Source: Deltaproteobacteria bacterium (GTDB lineage Bacteria > Desulfobacterota > Desulfobacteria > Desulfobacterales > Desulfosalsimonadaceae). From it: DNA of 5,367 bases. Below, in pieces: positions 1 through 5,367 of the stretch. A model generated the notes under the pieces. That model made no database searches. It was not told where the DNA came from and saw only the letters and a program-made list of their open reading frames with translations. Where the stretch lies: the NCBI GenBank assembly GCA_024280875.1, contig JAJRPH010000171.1:1-5367 (forward strand), read 5' to 3'. Position 1 is the first letter of the stretch; each line of letters begins with the position of its first letter. A program made the translations under genes and the position numbers.

Positions 1-174
1 ATATTAGAGAATTCCGAAAGTAATGATGCATATTATTATGATATTTCACAAGCCATATTGATGCATTGTGGTGAAGATTACTCTGAATCGAAACTAGCTG
101 CAATTGCAGGTAAGATGCATGGTAAAGTTGAATCTGATAAAAAATTCTTAAAAAAAGTAGAATTCATTGACTGA
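1..174 (+). CDS. C-terminal end of an unrecognised protein (5' end outside window)
   Basis: The frame beginning at base 1 stays open for 57 codons and closes with TGA at 172-174. The visible residues begin ILENSESNDAYYYDIS and end KKFLKKVEFID. The segment is hydrophilic, with an acidic, tyrosine-rich first half and a lysine-rich last 20 residues, and has no membrane segment or motif that I recognise. By hand count the 174 bases are about 30% GC, clearly lower than murA downstream. That could mean an accessory or horizontally acquired gene, or simply a poorly conserved tail. No start is visible because the frame runs off the left edge. No clear intrinsic terminator follows. The open frame and AT-rich but non-repetitive codons make a real gene end plausible. 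A chance open frame in AT-rich DNA cannot be ruled out. No function is assigned. Confidence 0.45.
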   Translation: MLENSESNDAYYYDISQAILMHCGEDYSESKLAAIAGKMHGKVESDKKFLKKVEFID

Positions 175-261
175 CTTTATCTGTATTTCAAAAAAATTAT
201 CATCTCCATAAAAACTCCACAAACAATGTGTTTTATAATTTTTTCTATCACCCTTCTTCGG

Positions 262-291
262 TTGACAAAGTATAGTAATGAAGGGTACCCT
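262..291 (+). promoter_or_regulatory. Candidate sigma70-type promoter for murA-comEC
   Basis: A perfect TTGACA -35 box lies at 262-267. With an 18-base spacer the best -10 is TACCCT at 286-291, which matches TATAAT at only three of six positions, including the important first, second and last bases. Transcription would begin near 297-300, giving a leader of roughly 95 bases before the murA start. The -35 box sits inside an inverted repeat (ACCCTTC at 250-256, GAAGGGT at 280-286), and the -10 overlaps the palindrome AGGGTACCCT at 282-291. A repressor or activator site is therefore possible. Alternatives are TATAGT at 271-276 and a perfect TATAAT at 234-239, but neither has a convincing -35. 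Assignment is by motif only. Confidence 0.35.
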
Positions 292-378
292 GCGCTGCGA
301 CAATTCCTGCCCTGAAAATTACAACGGATGGAATCATGGCTTTACCTATGGCCGATTGAAAAAAATTTAAATAGAAAA

Positions 379-384
379 AAGAGA
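379..384 (+). promoter_or_regulatory. Ribosome binding site of murA (weak)
   Basis: The purine run AAGAGA ends seven bases before the GTG at 392. It is only a partial Shine-Dalgarno match, but the in-frame TAA at 368-370 leaves no ATG, GTG or TTG upstream of 392. The GTG is therefore the only start that preserves the conserved N-terminus. Confidence 0.45.
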
Positions 385-391
385 ACGAATA

Positions 392-1657
392 GTGGATGAA
401 ATAATCATTAAAGGTGGGCGTTCCCTTTCCGGTGAAGTGGTTGTCGGCGGCGCCAAAAATGCAGCGCTCCCTATTCTGACCGCATCCATTCTTGCGAAAG
501 GAAAATTCACCTTTCAAAATGTCCCTGACTTAAAAGATATTGACAGCATCAAAGAACTGCTGTCCACCATGGGTGCTGCTGTGGAATGTGACGGCCATAC
601 AGTCCATATCGACACTGCCGGTATGAATCAATACGAAGCCCCCTATGAACAGGTCCGGAAAATGCGGGCATCCATTCTGGTGCTCGGGCCGCTGCTGGCC
701 CGGATGAAAAAGGCAAAAGTCTCATTACCCGGCGGCTGCGCCATTGGCGCACGGCCCATTGATCTGCATTTAAACGGATTATCCATGCTGGGCGCGGATA
801 TCAAACTGGAACATGGATACGTTGAGGCGACCTGCAAACAGCTAAAAGGCGCTGAAATCTATTTTGATATTCCGACCGTCACCGGTACGGAAAACCTTAT
901 GATGGCAGCAAGCCTGGCAACGGGAACGACCGTATTGCGCAATGCCGCTCGTGAACCTGAAATCATTGCTCTGGCAGATATTTTAAACAAAATGGGAGCG
1001 GATATCAGCGGTATCGGAACTACGGTAATTACCATTAAAGGTGTGAAGAAACTCAAGCCGGTAACCGCGACCATTATTCCGGACCGTATTGAAGCCGGAA
1101 CCCTTATGGTTGCGACAGCTCTTACCGGAGGGGACGTTAAAATCAAGAACTGCAACCCCCTTCACCTGAAATCCGTTATTCACAAACTGGAAAAATCAGG
1201 GGCCGAAGTCCAGGTATTTAAAAAATCAGTTCGCGTTAAAGGGGCAAAGACCATCAACAGTATTGATCTTAAAACCATGCCTTATCCCGGCTTTCCCACG
1301 GATATGCAGGCGCAGTTTATGGTATTAATGTCCGTTGCCAACGGATTTTCCGTGATTTCGGAAAATATTTTTGAGAATCGTTTCATCCATGTCAGCGAAC
1401 TCTGCCGCATGGGAGCAGATATTACCATCTCCGGCAACCACGCCATGATCAAAGGCGTTTTACAATTATCCGGCGCGCCGGTCATGGCTACGGACCTGAG
1501 AGCCAGCGCTTCGCTGATACTTGCCGGGCTGGCGGCCAAAGGGACGACTACCGTCAGCCGGGTCTATCACCTGGACCGGGGTTATGAATCCCTTGAGAAA
1601 AAGCTGGCCCGTCTGGGCGCCGCCATTAAACGAGTACCGGCAAAAAAGAAATCCTAA
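392..1657 (+). CDS. murA: UDP-N-acetylglucosamine 1-carboxyvinyltransferase (MurA)
   Basis: MurA catalyses the first committed step of peptidoglycan synthesis in the cytoplasm, transferring enolpyruvyl from phosphoenolpyruvate to UDP-N-acetylglucosamine. The 421-residue protein has the family's usual length and its two-lobed inside-out barrel layout. Recognisable motifs in order are GGAKNAALPIL with K22 and N23; the MRAS stretch with R92; LPGGCAIGARPIDLH, with the catalytic, fosfomycin-reactive cysteine C116 and R121; NAAREPEI at 184-191; PDRIEAGT at 230-237; FPTDMQAQF with general-base candidate D304; FENRF with R330; ATDLRASASL with R370; and HLDRGYE with R396. These match the E. coli residues with an offset of zero or one. 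Cysteine rather than aspartate at 116 predicts ordinary fosfomycin sensitivity of the enzyme itself. Translation starts at GTG, because an in-frame TAA lies at 368-370. comEC follows 29 bases downstream on the same strand, so co-transcription is likely. Nothing looks broken. Confidence 0.97.
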   Translation: MDEIIIKGGRSLSGEVVVGGAKNAALPILTASILAKGKFTFQNVPDLKDIDSIKELLSTMGAAVECDGHTVHIDTAGMNQYEAPYEQVRKMRASILVLGPLLARMKKAKVSLPGGCAIGARPIDLHLNGLSMLGADIKLEHGYVEATCKQLKGAEIYFDIPTVTGTENLMMAASLATGTTVLRNAAREPEIIALADILNKMGADISGIGTTVITIKGVKKLKPVTATIIPDRIEAGTLMVATALTGGDVKIKNCNPLHLKSVIHKLEKSGAEVQVFKKSVRVKGAKTINSIDLKTMPYPGFPTDMQAQFMVLMSVANGFSVISENIFENRFIHVSELCRMGADITISGNHAMIKGVLQLSGAPVMATDLRASASLILAGLAAKGTTTVSRVYHLDRGYESLEKKLARLGAAIKRVPAKKKS

Positions 1658-1674
1658 AACACAAATCCGAGCCC

Positions 1675-1680
1675 AGAGGA
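1675..1680 (+). promoter_or_regulatory. Shine-Dalgarno AGAGGA before the TTG of comEC
   Basis: AGAGGA sits six bases before the TTG at 1687, in the short gap after murA. It is the best ribosome-binding site near the 5' end of comEC. It favours the TTG over the in-frame ATG at 1777, which has only a weak GGAA at 1764-1767. This site decides the start chosen for comEC. Confidence 0.55.
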
Positions 1681-1686
1681 CATTGT

Positions 1687-4401
1687 TTGTCAACAGGAAC
1701 AATCCGAATACCTGAAGCGCTCACCTTAAAAACGGCACAGCCTTTCCCGACACATGTTTTCCCGGAACATTTCCTGATGGACCGCATCTATTTTCGCCCG
1801 CTCATCCCGCTGCTCATTGCATTTATCGCGGGCATTACCGCAGCAAATTATCTGCCTGAACAGACATGGCTGATTTGTTCAGGTTTTTTTATATCAACCG
1901 GTATTATCATTTACTCGGTTTACCGTCACAAAAATGCAAGACTTTCCCCTTTGTTCCTTTTTTTCTGCCTGGGGTATTATGCCTTAACGCCCTGGCTGTC
2001 TTCCGCTCTTTCGCAGGACCCGCTCAATTTCTATGTCAATAACCATATCCAATTGGAAATATCAGGAATCATAGAAGACTCTCCCATGTCCCAGAACTAT
2101 CGCACGGTCTGTATGTTAAACCATATCCGGTTAACCCGCCCGAACAGTAATGAACCGCCGGTTTCGGTGCGTGGAAAAATCCGGACGATTATTTACGGAA
2201 AAACGAACGACCTGAGCATTGGGGCACGGTTGACATATACCAGCAAAATCAGATCCTTTACAAATTTTAAAAACCCCGGAGGATTTGATTATATCAAATA
2301 TATGACATTCAAGCAGGTCCGGGGCAATGCCTATACATCTTTTAAAAAAATCACCATTCAGCAGGCGGCAAACAATCTACACAAACAGTTGTCATCTGTG
2401 CGTCAAAAAATTTCAAACCTCATTGATCAATCATCTACCGGCGATGCGAACGCCATATTAAATGCCCTGATTCTGGGGAACCGCCGGCATATTTCCAAAC
2501 CCCTGCGCCAGGCGTTCAACCGGGCGGGGATCAGCCATATATTAGCTATTTCCGGCCTGCATATCGGCATTGTCGCTTCTTTCGCCTTTTTCCTGTTTAC
2601 ATGGCTACTTTCCCGATTTAAGCCTTTTCTGCGGCATGCCTGGACACGGAAAGGGGGGGCGGTTTTATCCCTTATACCGATTATGACCTATGGCATCATG
2701 GCCGGCATGTCGCCTTCCACCCAGCGGGCCGTTATTATGGCGGGCGTGTTTCTTCTGACGTTTCTGATCGAACGCGAACATGATTTAATCAATACGATAT
2801 CCATTGCCGCATTGATCATTTTAATCCTTGCTCCGCCATCTCTTTTTTCCATTTCATTTCAGCTTTCCTTTGTTGCGGTATTGTCGATTATCTATGGAAT
2901 TTCCAGGATATTCCAGTCAACGGAAAAATCCGAAAACATGCTGACCAATCTGCTGAAAACGACGACTGCATTCATTATCGTCTCCGGCCTTGCAATTATC
3001 GGCACCGCTCCGTTGACCATGTTTTATTTTAATCAGATTTCGTTTATGGGAATTCTTTCCAACCTGATTTTTATTCCGTTAATCGGATTCGCGGTGGTAC
3101 CGTTGAGTCTGTTTTCTGTTATGGTATTATTGCCTGTCTGTTCAACTGCGGCCTTTTGGGGCCTTAAAGTATGCGACATTATCCTGACCTTTTCCATTGA
3201 TTGGATATATCGGATTGCAAGTCTGCCCTATGCTGCTGTAAAAACTATTACCCCGTCTGTTATCGAGATTATCTGCATCTATGCCCTGCTCGGATCTGTT
3301 TTATATCTATTATTTCCCCGTGCAAACCGAAATATTAATCCGAATAAACCGCAGAATAAAACTGATAACGAACATCAGCCATATAAGAATTCGCGCCTGA
3401 ACGAGGCAGGCATGGCAACAAAATCATTAGACCGTGTTCTACTCAACAAATGCAAAAAAAGGCTCAAGAACCTCTCTTCAGGCAGAATGCGCGCTTTAAT
3501 CTTTCTGGTAATCACCTTGCTTGTTCTGTCGGCTGATATTTTTTACTGGGTGCATAAACGCTGGTGGAAAACCGACCTGACCGTATCGATCGTTGATGTT
3601 GGACAGGGCAATGCCGCCCTGCTTGAATTGCCTGGAGGCCAATGCGCACTCATTGATGGAGGCGGATATTCAGACAACACTATTTTTGATATTGGCGAAA
3701 AAGTGATCGCGCCATTTTTGTGGCATAAAAAAATTAAAACCGTCGAAACGGTCATTTTAACACATTATGATGCAGACCACTTAAACGGCCTGATCTACAT
3801 TCTTAAACATTTCAATGTCCGGCGGGTGTTAGCCAATCATGATCCAGGCACATGTTTGAAAAACGACGAATTGATGGATGTAATTCGTCAAAAACAAATC
3901 AAATACCCGGGCTATAAAACTTTTTCAAAAAAAATCGAATTAAGCAAAGTGAAGTTGAAAATATTTTATCCGCAGGAAAACTTTGCAGACCTTGTTTCAA
4001 AAGACTCATGGCGGGATTCAAACAATAATTCAATGGTCGTTCAAGTCAATTTCGGGGATTATTCCATTCTTTTTCCGGGCGATATCATGAAAAAAGCGGA
4101 AAAAGAACTCGTTGCTTTAAATTATGATCTGCGCTCAACGATCATGGTGGCACCCCATCATGGCAGCAGCAGCTCAAGTACACCGGAATTTCTCAAACAG
4201 GTAAATCCGGAATATATCATTATTTCATCCGGCGGGCAGAATCGATACGGGTTTCCTGCGCCGGATGTGCTGGCGCGTTATGAAAAGGACAGAATAGTAA
4301 CATTGCGGACTGATCAAAACGGTTGTGTCTGCATATCAACTGATGGCAACAACTTAACCCTGGCACCGATAGTTGGGGAAAAGATATCGCTTGATAATTA
4401 G
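1687..4401 (+). CDS. comEC: ComEC/Rec2-family DNA internalisation channel
   Basis: ComEC is the inner-membrane channel that carries single-stranded transforming DNA into the cytoplasm. The 904-residue protein has the complete three-part architecture. Two or three N-terminal helices (about 35-107) precede a soluble OB-like DUF4131 segment (about 115-235). The polytopic Competence domain follows (about 260-545), with ILGNRRHISKPLRQAF, the signature GISHILAISGLHIGI at 281-295, YGIMAGMSPSTQRA at 335-348 and FQLSFVAVLS at 391-400. A hydrophilic linker (about 544-600), a further helix (602-620) and a metallo-beta-lactamase domain complete it. That domain shows DVGQGN (637-642), IDGGG (656-660), THYDADH (692-698), NNNS (779-782), FPGD (796-799), APHHGSS (822-828) and NRYGFP (852-857). 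The start is TTG, supported by AGAGGA six bases upstream. The ATG at 1777 (residue 31) is a strong alternative, because family members usually begin close to the first helix. The gene appears intact and follows murA by 29 bases. Confidence 0.93.
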   Translation: MSTGTIRIPEALTLKTAQPFPTHVFPEHFLMDRIYFRPLIPLLIAFIAGITAANYLPEQTWLICSGFFISTGIIIYSVYRHKNARLSPLFLFFCLGYYALTPWLSSALSQDPLNFYVNNHIQLEISGIIEDSPMSQNYRTVCMLNHIRLTRPNSNEPPVSVRGKIRTIIYGKTNDLSIGARLTYTSKIRSFTNFKNPGGFDYIKYMTFKQVRGNAYTSFKKITIQQAANNLHKQLSSVRQKISNLIDQSSTGDANAILNALILGNRRHISKPLRQAFNRAGISHILAISGLHIGIVASFAFFLFTWLLSRFKPFLRHAWTRKGGAVLSLIPIMTYGIMAGMSPSTQRAVIMAGVFLLTFLIEREHDLINTISIAALIILILAPPSLFSISFQLSFVAVLSIIYGISRIFQSTEKSENMLTNLLKTTTAFIIVSGLAIIGTAPLTMFYFNQISFMGILSNLIFIPLIGFAVVPLSLFSVMVLLPVCSTAAFWGLKVCDIILTFSIDWIYRIASLPYAAVKTITPSVIEIICIYALLGSVLYLLFPRANRNINPNKPQNKTDNEHQPYKNSRLNEAGMATKSLDRVLLNKCKKRLKNLSSGRMRALIFLVITLLVLSADIFYWVHKRWWKTDLTVSIVDVGQGNAALLELPGGQCALIDGGGYSDNTIFDIGEKVIAPFLWHKKIKTVETVILTHYDADHLNGLIYILKHFNVRRVLANHDPGTCLKNDELMDVIRQKQIKYPGYKTFSKKIELSKVKLKIFYPQENFADLVSKDSWRDSNNNSMVVQVNFGDYSILFPGDIMKKAEKELVALNYDLRSTIMVAPHHGSSSSSTPEFLKQVNPEYIIISSGGQNRYGFPAPDVLARYEKDRIVTLRTDQNGCVCISTDGNNLTLAPIVGEKISLDN

Positions 4402-4458
4402 CCTGAGATTTATTTTTTTCTCGCAGGGACATGAGGACGTTCAAGAACAAGGGGATGC

Positions 4459-4480
4459 CCAAACAACTGCCAAACAACAG
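4459..4480. repeat. Imperfect 11-bp tandem duplication
   Basis: CCAAACAACTG (4459-4469) is followed directly by CCAAACAACAG (4470-4480), ten of eleven bases identical. It is probably a simple replication-slippage duplication in non-coding DNA. No function is suggested. Confidence 0.6.
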
Positions 4481-4558
4481 ATTGATTTAACGAGTGAGGA
4501 CCGTTATAATATCAATAGCTATACCGGATATATGGCAATCATGAACCAATGAACAGAA

Positions 4559-4580
4559 CTGCCCGGCTGATAGCCGGCAG
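4559..4580 (+). other. GC-rich hairpin in the spacer
   Basis: CCGGCT (4563-4568) pairs with AGCCGG (4572-4577) across a three-base GAT loop. After one bulged C at 4562 the stem extends by CTG/CAG, giving nine pairs in total. No T-run follows, so it is not a standard intrinsic terminator. It could be an RNA processing or stability structure at the 3' end of the murA-comEC transcript, or a remnant of a lost element. The 3' side runs straight into AGGAG (4579-4583), so folding could hide that ribosome-binding site. Confidence 0.45.
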
Positions 4581-4675
4581 GAGCCAAACATGTATCCGAT
4601 AATTTAATCACTCACACTGCGATTCCATTTGATATCACATTCCGGTTATCTGGTTCATAACACGTAACTTCCAAT

Positions 4676-4680
4676 GGGAG
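4676..4680 (+). promoter_or_regulatory. Ribosome binding site of the glycyl radical enzyme relic
   Basis: GGGAG ends eight bases before ATG 4689, the first of two adjacent in-frame ATG codons. The nearer ATG at 4681 is in another frame and meets TGA after two codons. This indicates that the original gene start has survived, with only the gene body eroded. Confidence 0.5.
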
Positions 4681-4688
4681 ATGAATTG

Positions 4689-5276
4689 ATGATGGATGCT
4701 GAAAAAGAAATAAAAAGAACCCTGCGATTAAAGAACAACCTCTTATCATGCAGATATGAAATTTGCATTGAACGCATGAAATTTTTTACCGAGGCCTATA
4801 AGAAATAAAGAAATCCCCAGCCGTTTTTTATTGAAGACCATGAAATTGATGAACTGGTGGAAATGATCCCTTTCTGGCAGGGAAAATCTCTTTCAATCGA
4901 TATCATACACAAACAGCTGCTTGAAAAAGAACTGATCTCAGATAAGGGAATGCTGGCAGCCCTGGCACCCAACATTGCCATTCAAACCGGGACGACAGAA
5001 GGCCACCTGTCTGCGGGATATGAAAAGCTCCTGCAATCCGGGTACAATGGAATCATTGAAGAAGCTGACGTTTACCAGAAAAATTTGCATGCGGATGATG
5101 ACAAATTTCAGGAAAAATATGATTTTTATGAGTCTGTCAAAATAATCCCAATCATTTTTTTCTCTTTTGTTTTTAATAATAAAACCCGGGAAAAAATTGA
5201 AAACAGGATTCGTGATATATATATACAAAATCACTGCTGTCCGGTTAACTTTTTTTACTACAATATAACACCTTGA
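4689..5276 (+). pseudogene. Truncated, internally deleted glycyl radical enzyme (pyruvate formate-lyase superfamily) relic
   Basis: One reading frame carries two pieces of a PFL-like glycyl radical enzyme N-terminal region. Piece one (4689-4805, 39 codons) has RLKNNLLSCRYEICIER followed by FFTEAYKK, matching the family's opening 'RLK..LL....EICIERA...TESYK' pattern. It ends at TAA 4806-4808. Piece two continues in the same frame from 4809 with NPQPFFIEDHEIDELVEMIP, FWQGKSL, GHLSAGYEKLLQSGYNGIIE and KYDFYESVKI, the expected next conserved blocks. Compared from memory with family members such as E. coli PflD/YbiW, about 65 residues between the pieces are absent. That stretch includes the 'RRA.AL...L....I.I...ELI.GN...' block. 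Family resemblance ends near 5144, and the frame runs on to TGA 5274-5276 through unrelated AT-rich codons. The active-site cysteine and C-terminal glycyl radical loop of these roughly 800-residue enzymes are gone, so no radical activity is possible. An automated caller might report 4857-5276 as a 139-residue hypothetical protein starting at GTG. The original subtype cannot be decided. Confidence 0.8.
4800..4814. repeat. 7-bp direct repeat at the relic's internal deletion junction
   Basis: AAGAAAT occurs at 4800-4806 and again at 4808-4814, separated by one base. The pair lies where the first conserved block of the glycyl radical enzyme stops and the later block begins. The premature TAA (4806-4808) is made from this repeat. 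Short direct repeats at a deletion endpoint are typical of slippage or microhomology-mediated deletion. Confidence 0.6.
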
Positions 5277-5340
5277 TTATTAATATGATACTTGCAATTT
5301 TATTTTTTGAGATAGCGTTTTCGGTTTTTTTGTTATTTTT

Positions 5341-5361
5341 CGCCTCCGGCGAGGTTTTTTT
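5341..5361 (+). terminator. Probable intrinsic terminator
   Basis: CCTC (5343-5346) pairs with GAGG (5351-5354) around a CGGC loop, directly followed by seven Ts (5355-5361). An alternative fold pairs TCGCC (5340-5344) with GGCGA (5348-5352). Both stems are short. The T-run on the 3' side fits + strand termination, ending transcription that crosses the relic. On the opposite strand the hairpin would be followed by As, so termination there is not expected. Confidence 0.55.
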
Positions 5362-5367
5362 ATTATA

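Larger units (their letters stand above)
4402..4688. other. Gene-poor spacer between comEC and the glycyl radical enzyme relic
   Basis: No convincing gene lies here. A frame opens at TTG 4391, overlapping the comEC end, and closes at TGA 4550-4552 (53 codons). It has a GGGGAA purine run about ten bases upstream, but I recognise nothing in its product. AGGAG at 4579-4583 is well spaced before ATG 4590, yet that frame stops after five codons. The spacer also holds an 11-bp tandem repeat and a hairpin, listed separately. It has no clear intrinsic terminator for comEC: the T-run at 4413-4419 follows no usable stem. Gene remnants too decayed to recognise are possible, given the relic just downstream. 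Confidence 0.5.

Noticed and set aside
278..370. 30-codon ORF (ATG 278 to TAA 368-370), in the same frame as murA, upstream of it.
   Set aside because: It has no Shine-Dalgarno, overlaps the proposed promoter -10, and has no recognisable product. Its stop also separates it from murA, so it is treated as chance.
248..517. Minus-strand open frame of 89 codons across the murA 5' end.
   Set aside because: More than a third of it is antisense to conserved murA codons. It has no recognisable domain, and a shadow frame explains it.
2229..2234. TTGACA hexamer inside comEC.
   Set aside because: It lies deep in a conserved coding frame with no gene start nearby; a chance match.
4403..4428. Possible comEC terminator: CCTGAGA with TCTCGCAGG and a T-rich stretch.
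   Set aside because: The T-run is in the loop, not after the stem, and the stem needs a two-base bulge, so it is not a credible intrinsic terminator.
4220..4477. Minus-strand open frame of 85 codons across the comEC 3' end.
   Set aside because: Most of it is antisense to the conserved ComEC C-terminus, and the product is not recognisable.
4938..5234. Minus-strand open frame of 98 codons opposite the glycyl radical enzyme relic.
   Set aside because: The + strand frame has clear family motifs over the same DNA. The minus frame owes its length to AT-rich, low-complexity sequence.
4857..5276. Stand-alone 139-residue hypothetical protein starting at GTG 4857.
   Set aside because: The same frame shows conserved glycyl radical enzyme codons upstream of 4857 (NPQPFFIEDHEIDEL), so the GTG is internal to a decayed gene, not a real start.
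4689..5367. A novel defence or mobile system at the right end of the window.
   Set aside because: The only recognisable content is glycyl radical enzyme remains and a terminator. There are no transposase, recombinase, toxin-antitoxin or repeat-array signatures.

Overview
This window looks like ordinary bacterial chromosome, probably from a Gram-negative anaerobe of the Desulfobacterota (former Deltaproteobacteria). That assignment is inference, resting on the general look of the MurA and ComEC proteins, the moderate GC content and the remains of a glycyl radical enzyme gene. No sequence search was possible. Everything recognisable reads on the + strand.

Layout. Positions 1-174 are the AT-rich 3' end of an unrecognised gene that starts outside the window. 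Positions 175-391 are a spacer with a candidate promoter (TTGACA at 262) framed by an inverted repeat. Positions 392-1657 are an intact murA, starting at GTG, with all the catalytic residues I can check. Twenty-nine bases later begins comEC (1687-4401), a full-length DNA-uptake channel with an OB-like domain, the membrane Competence domain and a C-terminal metallo-beta-lactamase domain. The close spacing suggests murA and comEC share a transcript, although they work in different processes: peptidoglycan precursor synthesis and DNA import.

Positions 4402-4688 hold no convincing gene, but do contain a small hairpin, an 11-bp tandem repeat and orphan ribosome-binding sites. Positions 4689-5276 are the most informative part. 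A single reading frame with one internal stop carries two separate pieces of the N-terminal region of a glycyl radical enzyme (pyruvate formate-lyase superfamily). The segment between them (roughly 65 residues) and the whole catalytic C-terminal part are missing. It is a gene relic whose first breakpoint lies on a 7-bp direct repeat. The window ends in very AT-rich DNA with a likely intrinsic terminator at 5341-5361.

I found no RNA gene, CRISPR array, insertion sequence or intact novel system. The points most worth checking are the relic and its breakpoints, the comEC start codon, and the DNA upstream of murA.
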